Shown: positions 9,176 through 21,940 of the stretch, piece after piece
Position numbering within the stretch: the stretch's first letter is position 1
Layout: each line of letters opens with the position of its first letter
Assembly (NCBI RefSeq): GCF_032884065.1
Contig: NC_088881.1
Location: 1,918,001-1,982,000 of the forward strand
Reading direction: 5' to 3'
DNA from: Artemia franciscana
Lineage: Eukaryota > Arthropoda > Branchiopoda > Anostraca > Artemiidae
DNA length: 64,000 nucleotides
The notes under the pieces: model-generated
The model's database searches: none
The model's input: only the letters and a program-made list of their open reading frames with translations
What the model was told of the DNA's origin: nothing
Position numbers and translations under genes: made by a program

Positions 9176-12100
9176 AATGATCAACATTGCTATTCAACAA
9201 TCTGTTTTGGCGATACACTACTAATCAACAATTCTGTTTTAGCAACCAACAAAGGTCTTGTTAATCAGCACTACAGATAAAAACAGCAGTGAAAACATTG
9301 TTAATCAACAATCTGTTCTGGCGATACATTAATGATCAGCAATTCTATTTTAGCAACCAAAAAAAGGTCTTGGTTAATCAGCACTGCAGATAAAAACATC
9401 CCTGACAACGTTGTTAATCAACAATCTGTTCTGACAATACATTAATGATCAACAATTCTGTTTTAGCGACCAACAAAGGTCTTGGTTAATCAGCACTTCA
9501 GATAAAAACATCCCTGACAACGTTGTTAATAAACAATCTGTTCTGGCAATACATTAATGATCAACAATTCTGTTTTAGCGACCAAAAAAAGGTCTTGGTT
9601 AATCAGCACTGCAGATAAAAACATCCCTGACAACGTTCTTAATCAACAATCTGTTCTGGCAATACATTAATGATCAAAAATTCTGTTCTAGCGACCAACA
9701 AAGGTCTTGGTTAATCAGCACTGCAGATAAAAACATCCCTGACAACGTTGTTAATCAACAATTTATTCTGGCAATACATTCCTAAGCAACAATTGTGTTT
9801 TAGCGACTAACAAAGGTCTTGTTATTCAGCACTGCAGATAAACGCAACTCGATAACAATGATAACTAACAATCTGTTCAGGCGATACATTACTGACCAAC
9901 AATTCTGTTTCAGCGACCAACAAAGGTCTTGTTAATCAGCACTGCATAGAAAAACAGCCCTCACAACGTTGTTAGTCAACAGTCTGTTCTGGCAATACAT
10001 TAATGATCAAAAATTATGTTCTAGCGACCAACAAAGGTCTTGGTTAAACAGCACTGTAGATAAAAACATCCCTGACAACGTTGTTAATCAACAATCTGTT
10101 CTGGCAATACATTACTGATCAACAATTGTGTTTTAGCGACCAGCACAGGTCTTGTTATTCAGCACTGCAGATAAACGCAACCCTGACAACACTGTTAACT
10201 AACAATCTGTTCTGGCGATACATTACTGACCAACAATTATATTTCAGCGACCAATAAGGGTCTTGTTAATCAGCACTGCAGAGAAAAAGAGCCCTAACAA
10301 CGTTGTGAGTCAACAGTCTGTTCTGGCAATACATTAATGATCAAAAATTCTGTTCTAGCGACCAAAAAAGGTCTTGGTTAAACAGCACTGCAGATAAAAA
10401 CATCCCTGACAACGTTGTTAATAAACAATCTATTCTGGCAATACATTACTGATCAACAATTGTGTTTTAGCGACCAGCACAGGTCTTGTTATTCAGCACT
10501 GCAGATAAACGCAACCCTGACAACACTGTTAACTAACAATCTGTTCTGGCGATACATTACTGACCAACAATTCTGTTTCAGCGACCAACAAAGGTCTTGT
10601 TAATCAGCACTGCAGAGAAAAACAGCCCTAACAACGTTGTTAGTTAACAGTCTGTTCTGGCAATACATTAATGATCAAAAATTCTGTTTTAGCGATCAAC
10701 AAAGGTCTTGGTTAATCAGCACTGCAGATAAAAACATCCCTGACAACGTTGTTATTCAACAATCTGTTCTGGCAATACATTAATGATCAAAAATTCTGTT
10801 TTAGCGACCAACAAAGGTCTTGGTTAATCAGCACTGCAGATAAAAACATCCCTGACAACGTTGTTAATCAACAATCTGTTCTGGCAATACATGAATGATC
10901 AAAAATTATGTTTTAGCAACCAACAAAGGTCTTGGTTAATCAGCACTGCAGATAAAAACATCCCTGACAACGTTGTTAATCAACAATCTGTTCTGGCAAT
11001 ACATTAATGATCAAAAATTCTGTTTTAGCGACCAACAAAGGTCTTGGTTAATCAGCACTGCAGATAAAAACATCCCTGACGACGTTGTTAATAAACAATC
11101 TGTTCTGGCAATACATTCCTGATCAACAATTGTTTTAGCGACTAACAAAGGTCTTGTTATTTAGCACTGTAGATAAACGCAACTCGACAACAATGATAAC
11201 TAACATTATGTTCAAGCGATACATTACTGACCAACAATTCTGTTTCAGCGACCAACAAAGGTCTTGTTAATCAGCACTGCAGATAAAAAGAGCCCTAACA
11301 ACGTTGTTAGTCAACAGTCTGTTCTGGCAATACATTAATGATCAAAAATTCTGTTTTAGCGACCAGCAAAGGTCTTGGTTAATCAGCACTGCAGATAAAA
11401 ACATCCCTGACAACGTTGTTAATCAACAATCTGTTCTGGCAATACATTAATGATCACAATTCTGTTTTAGCAGCCAACAAAGGTCTTGGTTAATCAGCAC
11501 TGCAGATAAAAACATCCCAGACAACGTTGTTAATCAACAATCTGTTCTGGCAATACGTTAATGATCAGAAATTCTGTTTTAGCGACCAACAATGGTCTTG
11601 GTTAATAAGCACTGCAGATAAAAACATCCCTGACAACGTTGTTAATCAACAATCTGTTCTGGCAATACATTAATGATCACAATTCTGTTTCAGCGACCAA
11701 CAAAGGTCTTGGTTAATCAGCACTGCAGATAAAAACATCCCTGACAACGTTGTTAATCAACAATCTGTTCTGGCAATACATTAATGATCACAATTCTGTT
11801 TTAGCAACCAACAAAGGTCTTGGTTAATCAGCACTGCAGATAAAAACATCCCTGACAACGTTGTTAATCAACAATCTGTTCTGGCAATACATTACTGATC
11901 AACAATTCTGTTTCAGCGACCAACAAAGTTCTTGTTAATCAGCACTGCAGATTAAAAGAGCCCTAACAACGTTGTTAGTCAACAGTCTGTTCTGGCAATA
12001 CATTAATGATCAAAAATTCTGTTTTAGCGACCAACAAAGGTCTTGGTTAATCAGCACTGCAGATAAAAACATCCCTGACAACGTTGTTAATCAACAATCT

Positions 12101-12605
12101 GTTCTGGCAATACATTAATGATCAAAATCTTGTTTTAGTGACCAACAAAGGTCTTGGTTAATCAGCACTGCAGATAAAAACCTCCCTGATAATGTTGTTA
12201 ATCAACAATCTGTTCTTGGCAATACATTAATGACCAAATATTCTGTTTTAGCGACCAACAAAGGTCTTGGTTAATCAGCACTGCAGATAAAAACATACCT
12301 GACAACGTTGTTAATAAACAATCTGTTCTGGCAACACATTCCTGATCAACAATTGTGTTTTAGCGACTAAGGTCTTGTTATTCAGCACTGCAGATAAACG
12401 CAACTCGACCACACTGATAACTAATAATCTGTTCAGGCGATACATTACTGACCAACAATTCTGTTTCAGCGACCAACAAAGGTCTTGTTAATCAGCACTG
12501 CAGATAAAAAGAGCCCTAACAACGTTGTTAGTCAACAGTCTGTTCTGGTGCGATATAGTTGTTCAACATTTTTCGGTAACCAAAAAAGGATTTGTTAACC
12601 AATGT
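9176..12605. repeat. 112-bp satellite array, about 30 units
   Basis: The motif GGTCTTG recurs about every 112 bases (for example 10704, 10816, 10928, 11040). A typical unit runs TTAATCAACAATCTGTTCTGG, then TTTTAGCGACCAACAAAGG, then AATCAGCACTGCAGATAAA. Variant classes differ in the segment after GCAGATAAA (ACATCCCTGACAACGTTG or CGCAACCCTGACAACACTG) and after GCAG (AGAAAAACAGCCC). The block at about 9950-10270 repeats at about 10290-10610, suggesting a three-unit higher-order repeat of about 336 bases. No coding potential. Confidence 0.95.
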
Positions 12606-12864
12606 CATGGATGAAAACGAACTACACTTGAGGTTGTTGTTTGTTAAACTTGTTGTTCGAGTCAAGCAGGAAATTTCAAGGTGGAACAATCATTAGGAAT
12701 ATTTATTTTGTTCTTACAATTTTAGAAAGGAAACAAGAGCTAAGAGCTCATATGGCACTTGTGACGAGGCAAGAAGAGCTAAGAGCCAGGAGCTCATATG
12801 GTATGAGCTCTAACAAAATTCTAAGAATCAATAGATTGATTTAAAAGGAAAATCAGAGGCTTAA
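12606..12864. other. spacer between two satellites
   Basis: Contains two near copies of AAGAGCTAAGAGC...AGCTCATATGG (about 12735-12755 and 12773-12801) and an ATGAGCTC palindrome. I see no gene. Confidence 0.5.
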
Positions 12865-14980
12865 TGCCGGTCAGGATTTAAAATAAGAGCTCTGAGTCAC
12901 GATGTCCTTCTAAATGTCAAAATTCAGTAAGATCCGATCACCCACTCGTTATAAATACCTATTTTTTTCTAAATTTTCCTCTCCCTTTAGCCCCCCCGAT
13001 GGTCAAATCTAGGAAAACGACTTATCAAGTCAATTTGTGCAGCTCCCTGGCATGCCTACCAATTTTCATCGTCCTAGCACGTCCAGAAGCACCAAAATCG
13101 CCCAATCAACATAACCCTCCCCCCAACTCCCCCAAAGAGAGCGAATCCAGTACGGTTACGTCAATCACGTATCAAGGACATTTGCTTATTCTATCCACCA
13201 AGCTTCATCCCGATTCCTCCACTCCAAGTGTTTTCCAAGACTTCCCCCTCCAACTCCCCCCAATGTCAAAAGATCTGGTCAGGATTTGACATAAGAGCTC
13301 TGAGACATACATTCCTTCTAAATATCAAATTTCATTCAAGATCCGATCATCTATTCGTAAAATAAAAATACCCCAATTTTCACATTTTCCAAGAATTCCG
13401 GATTCCCCCTCTAACTCCCCCCAATGTCGCACGATCTAGTCGGAATTTAAAATTAGAGCTTTACAGCACAAGATCCTTCTAAACATCAAATTTCATCAAG
13501 ATCTGGTCACCCTTTCGTAAGTTACAAATACCTCAATATTCAAAATTACCCCCCCCCCCCAACTCCACCAAAGAGAGCAGATCCGGTCCAGTTATGTCAG
13601 TCACGTATCTTAGACAGGTTTTTATTCTTCCCATCCAGTTTCACCCTGATCTCTCCGTTTTAAGTATTTTCTAACATTTCCGGTCCCCCCCCCCAACTGC
13701 CCCCACCCCAAGACACTGGATCCGGTTGAGATTTAAAATAAGAGATCTGAGTTACAAGGTCCATCTAAATATGAAGTTTCATGAAGATCCGATCACTCCT
13801 TCGTAAGTTAAAAATAGGTCATTTCTTTATAATTTTTCAGAATTAATCCCTCTTCCCCCCAATAGAGCGGATCCGTTCCAATTATTTAAATCACGTATCT
13901 AAGAATTCTGCTTATTTTTCCCACCAAGTTTCATCCCGATCCCTCAAATCTAAGCGTTTTCCATGATTTTAGGTTCCCCCATCCCAAACTCTCCCCAATG
14001 TCACCAGATCCGGTCAGGATTTGAAATAAGAGCTTTGAGACACGATACCCTTCTAAATATCAGATTTCATTGAGATCTGGTCACCTGTTTGTAAGTTAAA
14101 AATACCTCATTTTTCTAATTTTTTAGAATTAACCTCCCCAACTACCACCAAGAGAGGGGATCCGTTCCGGTATGTCAATCATGTATCTAGGACTTGTGCT
14201 TATTTTTCCGACCAAGTTTCATCCCGATCCCTCAAATCTAAGCGTTTTCCATGATTTTAGGTTCCCCCACCCCAAACTCCCCCCAATGTCACCAGATCCG
14301 GTCAGGATTTGAAATAAGAGCTTTGAGACACGATACCCTTCTAAATATCAGATTTCATTGAGATCCGGTCACCTGTTTGTAAGTTAAAAATACCTCATTT
14401 TTCAAATTTTTTAGAATTAACCTCCCCAACTACCATCAAGAGAGGGGATCCGTTCCGGTATGTCAATCATGTATCTAGGACTTGTGCTTATTTTTCCGAC
14501 CAAGTTTCATCCCGATCCCTCCACTCTAAGTTTTTCCAAGATTTTAGGTTCCCCACCCCAAAACTCCCCCCAATGTCACCAGATCCGGTCAGGATTTGAA
14601 ATAAGAGCTTTGAGACACGATACACTTCTAAATATCAGATTTCATTGAGATCCGGTCACCTGTTTGTAAGTTAAAAATACCTCATTTTTCTAATTTTTCA
14701 GAATTAACCCCCCCCCCCCGAAGTACCCCGAAGAGAGCGGATCCGTTCCGGTTATGTCAATCATGTATCTAGGACTTGTGCTTATTTTTCCCACCAAGTT
14801 TCATCCCGATCCCTCCACTAAGTTTTTTCCAAGATTTTAGGTTCGCCTTCCCAACCCCCCTCCCCAAATGTCACCAGATCCGGTCGGGATTTAAAATAAC
14901 AGCCCTAAGACACGATATCCTTCCAAACATCAAATTTCATTAAGATCTGATCAACCGTTCTTAAGGATCTAGGAGATACT
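12865..14980. repeat. dimeric satellite of about 287 bp
   Basis: The phrase CCGGTCAGGATTTGAAATAAG recurs at about 12868, 13276, 13438, 13723, 14011, 14299, 14586 and 14881, so the regular spacing is 285-295 with two irregular steps (408 and 162). Each unit also holds a second, related half: AAGTTTCATCCCGATCCCTC resembles the ATCAAATTTCATTAAGATCC of the first half. This points to an ancestral repeat of about 140 bases that doubled. C-runs vary in length between units. Open frames here are fortuitous. Confidence 0.9.
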
Positions 14981-14989
14981 TTTGTGCAT

Positions 14990-15530
14990 TCCATTGTGTA
15001 CAGGGAGAGGATTGGAATAATGATTCTGGTATATGACTACCTGCGATCTATTTGATAAGAAGGAGGATACCAAATCCACTCGAAAAATGCCAATATTGAA
15101 TTCACCAAGAAGTTTGTGGCAAGATTAAATGTTTTTTGAAGGATAATGGAAATTAAAATTTAGCCAGGAATTAGGCTTTTCGTGGATTTTCCCAATTTAG
15201 TCGATAAGAGAAACAAGGTTATGGCAGGTAAAAGTGAATTTGAGGTTCCCAAATTGCCTCAGGTCAGAAAGAAGTAGGATTTTTTCCTTTAGCCAATCGG
15301 CCAGGACCCTTCATATGGTTTCGAAAACATAGGAGTATGAGAGATAGGATTAACGCCTTCGAAATCGGGCTTTTCGTTTTTCCTTTTCAAAGGAGTTATG
15401 AAACTCTGTTTCCACATAGTTGGAATTTGCCCAGAATTAGAAATCTCGTTGAAAAGGACAGACAAGGATTTTGAAATTCACTGAAAGCACTAAAAAGAGG
15501 AAACGGGATAGGCCTATCCAAAGGGTAAAC
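14990..15530 (-). pseudogene. decayed LINE reverse transcriptase fragment
   Basis: Minus-strand translation in shifting frames gives GQIPTMWKQSFITPLKRKN-like, NPISHTPMFSKPYEG and WLKEKILLLSDLRQFGN. These match the LINE RT order 'W..a.v.PlpK', 'yRPIsltp..sKi.Eg' and 'D.rQFG..kg'. Several frameshifts and stops are present and no YADD is left. The family resembles CR1-like elements. It lies between the satellite and modular-repeat copy B. Confidence 0.5.
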
Positions 15531-15593
15531 CCTTTTTTTCTTGGCGTCCCAGTACTTCTTTCTATCTCAGACGGTGAAACAGAGGGAAAAGAA

Positions 15594-15802
15594 GGGGAAA
15601 GGGCTCCTGTTGGTAATTGATAAGACAATGCTGGAAGGCTCTAGACGATGGAAGCGAGGAATCTGTTAATATTACTGCCAGTGACGTTAGGAGGCTGAGG
15701 TAGGTCTCCTTATCCTCAAGGAAGGGGAGAAGGCTCCTGTTGGTAATTGGTCAGACAATGCTGGAAGGCTATGGATCATGGAAGCGAGAAATCTGTTAAT
15801 AT
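15594..15802. repeat. 79-bp direct repeat beside modular repeat copy B
   Basis: Bases 15594-15672 and 15724-15802 are direct copies (GGCTCCTGTTGGTAATTG...AATCTGTTAATAT) with several substitutions. The second copy stops exactly where the hairpin end of modular-repeat copy B begins (15803). Confidence 0.8.
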
Positions 15803-17290
15803 CAAACAGTTCGTGACAACGAACTGTAGTAAGGAGCGACCCGGCTCAATAGTAACCAAAACTCTAAAAAATTGAATTTTGATATCAATAGCTACACCAA
15901 AAGAATCGCATTTTAATACTGATTTAATATGTTTAAATATGTAATTTAATATGTAAGTTTCATCAAGTTTAGTCTTACCCATCAGAAGTTACGAGCCTGA
16001 GAAAATTTGCATTATTTAAGAAAATAGGGGGAAAAACCCCCTAAGTCGTAAAATCTTAACGAAAATGACACCATCAGATTCAGCGTATCAGAGAACACTA
16101 CTGTAGAAATTTCAAGCTCCTATCTACAAAAATGTGGAATTTTGTATTTTTTGCCAGAAGACAAATCACGGGTGCGTGTTTATTTGTTGTTGTTTTTTTT
16201 CAGGGGTCATAGTATCGACCAAGTGGTCCTAGAATGTCGCAAGAGGGCTCATTCTAACGGACATGAAAAGTTCTAGTGCCCTTTTTAAGTGACCGAAAAA
16301 ATTGGAGGGCATCTAGGCCCCTTCCCACGCTCATTTGTTTCCCAAAGTCAACGGATCAAAATTTTGAAATAGCCATTTTCTTCAGCATAGTCGAAAACAA
16401 TAATAACTATGTCTTTGGGGATGACTTACTCCCCCACAATCCCTTGGGGACGGGCTGCAAGTTACAAACTTCGACCAGTGTTTACATATAGAAATGGTTA
16501 TTGGGAAGTATACAGACGTTTTCAGGGGGATTTTATTTTGTTTGAGGGTGGGGCTGAGGGGAAGGGGCTATGTTGGAGGATCTTTCCTTGGAGGAATCTG
16601 TCATGGGGGAAGACAAATTTCAATGAAAAGGGCGCAGGATTTTCTAGCATTACTATAAGAAAACAATGAAAAATAAACATGAAAACGTTTTTTCAAGTGA
16701 AAGGAAGGAGTAGCATTGAAACTTAAAACGAACAGAGATTATTACGCATATGAGGGGTTCTAAAAATATTTTAGCATAAAGAGCGAGGTATTTAGGAGGA
16801 GATAAATACCTCGCTCTTTATGCTAAAGTATTAAAGTATTACTAATAAAAACGTTCGTTAAAAATTAAAAGTTCTAGTTGCCTTTTTAAGTAACCGAAAA
16901 ATTGGAGGGCAATTAGGCCTCCTTCTCCACCCCTTATTTCTCAAAATTGTCTGATCAAAACTAAGAGAAAGCCATTTAGCCAATAAAAAAAGAATTAATA
17001 TAAAAATTTCATTTTAATAATTTATGTGCGGAGAGCCAAAACCAAACATGCATTAATTCGAAAACGTTCAGAAATTAAATAAAAAAAACTTATTTTTTTA
17101 GCTGAAAGTAAGAAGCGACATTAAAACTTGAAATGAACAGAAATTACTCCGTATATGAAATGGGTTGTCCCCTCCGCAATCCCTCGCTCTTTACGTTAAA
17201 GTTTGACACTTTGCCACAATTCCACTTTTTAAAACAATTAAAAGCTTTAGCGTAAAGAGCGAGAGCTTTAGCGTATTAAAAGCTTAGCGT
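15803..17290 (-). repeat. modular hairpin-ended repeat, copy B
   Basis: Reverse-oriented counterpart of copy A. It begins with the end hairpin (CAAACAGTTCGTGACAACGAACTG, one arm base changed), then the conserved 3' segment, middle, small hairpin (16767-16832) and part of the large fold-back. The second fold-back arm is truncated near 17290. Copies A and B are inverted relative to each other and bracket the satellite block. Confidence 0.85.
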
Positions 17291-17399
17291 AAAGCTCCAA
17301 AGCAGATTCTTCCAAATATTTCCATGTTCAATTACAATGTATGACAATACTCTTGAATTTACCTTTTAATATTCACAAAAGGTTCCGCCAGGATATTTG

Positions 17400-17665
17400 A
17401 CTTTACATTGAAATGCCGAAGATGTAATGACAGATTGCGGAAGATTTCTTTTCGGCCAATCGCCTAAGGCTAAAAGGAAAGCGTGTCACCCTCGTCTGAG
17501 GCGGAACGATGTCATAAAGAAAGATTTCAAGGAAATGGGAACTTCCCGGGAGGGTGTAAAGAGGGAGGCTTTGAATAAACTGAGATAAAGGAGGAGCGTA
17601 CGTGGCTGTGTTGGACTCAGGCAGCTTGGTGCTGCACCAGTAGCGAAGCTCCAAGACCTTGTCTA
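17400..17665 (+). pseudogene. RTE-like LINE 3' tail fragment
   Basis: Plus-strand reading in broken frames gives RLRKI, KGKR, KKDFKEMG-like and WELPGRV, close to the C-terminal tail of the RTE-like element at 44430-45830 (DRLPKFVLFGEPPRAKKKG...KDLWEMETSWEG). It ends with a GCGGAACG...TGCTGCACCAGTAG stretch typical of that tail. Truncated on the 5' side and full of lesions. Confidence 0.45.
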
Positions 17666-19040
17666 GAAAAATGCCAAATTTCCTATTTTCCCAAAAAGAC
17701 CGGTCACTGAAGCTCGTTTCTGTTCTTATTTCTTTTTTTTAAGGATGATTATAGCGAGAAAGTGGCCAGAAAATATCATGATAGGGTTTATTCAAATAGA
17801 GTAGCTCTAGTTCCCATTTTCAAAAAAAAAAAAAAATAAAAGAACGTTTTTTTTACAGAAAAAGTGTTTTCGCCGTTTTGTGGCATAGAACAGCGAAGTT
17901 TGTCCAAGGAGGGTAAAAATGGTGTCGATTGAAAATTTTCAGACAGCCAATCGATTTAGATTTACCAAAAAATTACCTAAATAATTTCTCAGTAATGAGG
18001 CCTTTATTATAGTCACCTTTTATTGACTATAACGATCCATTCATAGTCAATTGATCATCCTGTGAACAGGGTGAGGTACCTGAAGCCACAAAAGCTGCAT
18101 TTTGAAGCCGAATCTTTCATTGAGAAGTCCTTCTGATAAAATTGGAAGGAGAATTTATCCCAGCCCTTCATTTTGAAGATATTTTTGGCCTGAATCTGCA
18201 GTATAGGTGATGTAGGATGATAGCTCACCTCTTACTGCAGAAATATTTTAAGGATAATCCATAGTATTACATTCTTTTGCTTCCCTGCAGAAAACGAGGA
18301 GGGTGTACCCCCTGCAATAACCTTGTTTGAAGAGCTCCCCTTGGGGAAGATTAACCAATGATCCTAGAATTCGTTTGAATATGTCAGACTCTGTTTTGTA
18401 GGAAATTTGGCGGCATTCTTATAACAGAAAATATGATTAAGTTTGTAGGAGTCCCACAAAGATTAGTACAAGAATTAACCACCAGGTCAACACTTAACCA
18501 GACTGGAATAAATTAACATTATAATTCACAATAAGCAACAAGAGCATTTGTGCATAGCAGTCTTCTAAATAGACCCTTTCTGAATTTTTCATTGAACTTG
18601 GTGGAAGATAAAAACAAATAAATAAAAAAAAAAAAAATAAAAAAAAAATAAAATGAAAAATAAATTAGGTTACCACTACTGCTGCAACCCTAAAATATCT
18701 TGAAAAAAACAACAACAAACTGTAGCCTAATCATAAAAAGCATCAGCGATCAAATAAGATTTCGAAACCAACTGGATGAACGCAAAAATACAGCTAGTGT
18801 TATGAACTTTCCCTGTAAAGGATGCATGAACTCCTAAAATCACCTACAGGAGGAACTCACAACATGAGAAATAGCTCGCATTGGTGGTGCATTGATTTTA
18901 TGTGCATTTTCTTTAAATGTGGTAAATCTATGATAATTTCAGGGGCGACAAAATTAATCTAAATAGGAGTCGAATATGTAAAAATGGCCACTCTCAATGT
19001 AACTAGGCACACAGAAATAGTTTTCTGTTTTTTTAATAGA
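17666..19040. other. no firm gene
   Basis: AT-rich single-copy-like DNA with a poly-A-rich patch at about 18620-18660. A minus-strand stretch at about 18060-18205 is open for some 46 codons after a fair acceptor (CACCTATACTGCAG). It is out of phase with the candidate exon at 19048-19322 and is left uncalled. Confidence 0.4.
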
Positions 19041-19047
19041 TACTTAC

Positions 19048-19322
19048 CCTGCGTAGTCAATCACCATAGGTGACATCCCCAAAAACAAGATGCTGGCCCA
19101 ACATATTCTTAACAGGGAAGGGCTATCTTTTTTCTGATGTCCAAAATTTTTGTAGCCTTTGCTGTTAAATCCTCTTGAGTGGACGGTTAGAGACTGGCTG
19201 GTATGACCTTGTCCAGACCTTTGACATGCTAATAGCACTGAAGAAAGGAATTGAGTGTGCTGAGAGGAGAGTATACTTCTAAGATATCTTTTGTGGGCAG
19301 AGGCCAGAATATGTAATGCCAT
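19048..19322 (-). CDS. candidate first coding exon, possible mitochondrial membrane protein
   Basis: An ATG at 19322 opens 91 codons plus two bases, ending at a textbook donor, GCAGG|GTAAGTAT (phase 2). The first 60 or so residues are rich in Ser, Arg, Lys, His and Leu with no Asp or Glu (MALHILASAHKRYLRSILSS...), as in mitochondrial presequences. A hydrophobic stretch, LLRICWASILFLGMSPMVI, follows and could span a membrane. Upstream, TATTATTATAG could be an acceptor if a 5' UTR exon exists. I do not recognise the family and found no second exon in phase. Composition and splice site are the only support. Confidence 0.4.
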
Positions 19323-21940
19323 CTATAATAATCAATAAATTATTAGTTCTTGTTACCTTGGTGGTTGGAAAACCTCAGCATTAATGATCATTCGCCCTTA
19401 ATAAAAGGTAGCTACAATTTGAGCCTTGTACAGGCTGTAAACACTGTCTTGCAACTAGTTATTATAAAAATAATCAACTGGGTAATGATGAGCATAGGCA
19501 TAACAAGGAGAAGGGTGGGAATCTTCTTCCCTTCCCCTTGTCTGAACATTAATAATCAGTGCATTTTATTTGCTACATGTTTCACATGTTTAGAGCAATG
19601 TGTTGAATATATGATCCTTGAGTTCCTAGAATTAAACATTTAATATCTTGCAGAGGTGCAATATATGCACTGCAACCTGTTTTCATAGTATACTTAGTAC
19701 ATAATGTCCTTGGTTATTTTTGCTATGCTAGAATAATCTCTATTGCTAAAATTGTCTGTAATTGATTGTGGTTTCCTTAAAAAGAGTCAGTAATAATAAC
19801 ATAACAAGTTTTGATATTTTAGCAATAACAAAAGTAATAAATTTGGCATAATCTAAAGTATATTCTTTGTGGGCATGTGAAGCAGAGTGGAATAACAGGC
19901 CAGTAGCCTCATTAACTTTGCAATTAATACTCCCTTTTCTTGCTCAAGTTTGAATCAAAACTTATTTTGAACTAACCTTTTATTAGAGATAATATACAAA
20001 TTTTACCCCAGCAAATTCAATTATTTTTCACTTAAAAGCAGAGGCAATTTTAAGGATAACTAATTTTTATTTCTCAATTATTTATGCTCTGACGTTCTTT
20101 ATAGTTAGGGAAACCAATAATTTTAATTCATATTAAAACAAAAATTGGTTTAAAATATTTTCTATCTCAATGTTTTCTTTTGTAATTCATAACTGTCTAC
20201 CAGATCAGAAACACTATACTACAATTGGTATAGTAGACAGTCATGAGCCCCCATATGAGCCCCAATAGTATATGCCAAAAACCCCCATATGAGGGGCTTT
20301 TTCTATCTTCTAAAGTACTTAAATTAGAAGATGTGAATTAGGAGGAGTGAATTTAGGGTCTAAATTGTTTCCTGGAAATCGTTTCCATGTTAATTGCTTT
20401 GGCTTCTGGAGTCACTTTGGGTAGGATTTAAAGCCATATTAGGATTTTTTTAAAACCTGATACCATTTTCCCAAAGTCTTTGACACTTTATAACTACAAA
20501 TTTGTAGAGGTAGTATTTATAGAGGTATTAGTGGTGCTCAATTGTAATGCTCAAAACACTTTCTTTAGACCTCATTTGTGCTACGAGTCTATTTCTGAAA
20601 GTTTCACTTTTACGATGTGGTGTACTTAAGATGAGTCTTATTTGATAAGTAATTGAAATTTCTGGTTCCCTTTTTAAGAGCCAAAGGTGATTGGAGGTCA
20701 ACCAGTACCCATCCTACTCCCTTTGTTGCTTTAAGGCACATCTGTAACTCTCCATGGTACTGAATGCAAATATTGAAATAGCCATGTTGTTCAGAATAGT
20801 AAAAAGGTCTAATAAATATGCTTCCTGTATCAACATGACCCATAAAGCCGCAGGTATAATTGCCCTAGATTACACAGACCACCCACTGTTCAAACATTTG
20901 TTTACTAGAAAAAAAGGAATGCTTATTCCAGGTTTCCCAATTAGCCCAGAATTTTTAGAGATTTCTTTGCTAGGCAAAGAGTTGATTTTCATTAGGATGG
21001 CAGTTGAACACCTGTTGGCCTCCAATCCATGTTAAAACAATTATTTGTTCAATAAAAAAGTTGATTTCTTCATTCAATTGAACATATATGGATAACAGAT
21101 ATACATCTCAATAAGCCTTAAGTCAGAAACAAAATTAAATGTTAATTTTATCCTTGCAATTATCCTATTTTATTTGGATATAGCCTATTGTCATTTTATT
21201 GTACATCCCAGCATAATAAGAAAAGAAAAAAAAGGATTTCAACACAGGGTAAACCTTTAGACACTTTTCTTACTCTGGATGAAAAATCGCCATTTTCATA
21301 TCTTAGGAAATTCCCAAAAAAATTGAGACATCTTTTTTGAGTTTTTTCAATTCTATATGAAAAAAAACACATAATATTTGCTGAAAAACATCAAATGTTG
21401 AGTTTATGTGGACAGATGACTTTTGCCCAGCTCTTATCATAATGAAAATGGGCTAAAAGAGCACCTAGAGTTTCACAAAGGTATGCTCCTAAAGAAATGA
21501 CAATGATGCTCAGGTAAATCAAGATACATTATAAGCACTCAAGTTCACAGCTTGTTAATTAAAAAGAAACATTTAAACAGCTTATAGACATTCCTATTTA
21601 ACAAATAAGATACTAACCTAAAACTTTTAATATATATGTAGTGAAGTATACAATACAGCTCAAGAGGGATTAACTATTTACTCATTAGTTGTTTGGTGGT
21701 AGGCCCTATCCCAAGCATTACAGTAAAGTTAAGTACATAGCAGAAATTGGATAGGAAAAAAAAGAAGAAAAATAGCCCACCATAAAATTCTTGATTCAAT
21801 GCTGTTCCCAAGGATAGTAGTTGTTGCAGTGAATCCCATCCTCACACACTTTCATGGCAACATGTCAACTTGTACTCTCTTTTCAAGTCCCATTATTGAG
21901 TCAGTATTTACCTAATTTGTTTTGATGAAATTCAAATCAT
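19323..21940. other. no gene recognised
   Basis: AT-rich, apparently single-copy DNA. Holds a small inverted repeat (ACTGTCTAC at about 20192 and GTAGACAGT at about 20233) and duplicated CCCCCATATGAG phrases at about 20250-20290. Open frames of 77-97 codons look fortuitous. Confidence 0.4.

Noticed and set aside
9176..12605. CRISPR-like regular repeats
   Set aside because: Repeats are contiguous 112-bp units without unique spacers, in an animal genome. This is a satellite.
12999..13289. 96-codon proline/serine-rich ORF
   Set aside because: Lies inside the 287-bp satellite; the frame breaks in other units.
16276..16669. ORFs of 71-86 codons inside modular repeat copy B (and similar ones in copies A, C, H and J)
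   Set aside because: Frames are not conserved between copies; the repeat looks non-coding.
18060..18235. Open minus-strand stretch (FKMKGWDKFSFQFYQKDFSMKDSASKCSF in pieces) after a fair acceptor
   Set aside because: Not in phase with the upstream candidate exon at 19048-19322, and no donor of good quality. Kept only as a note.
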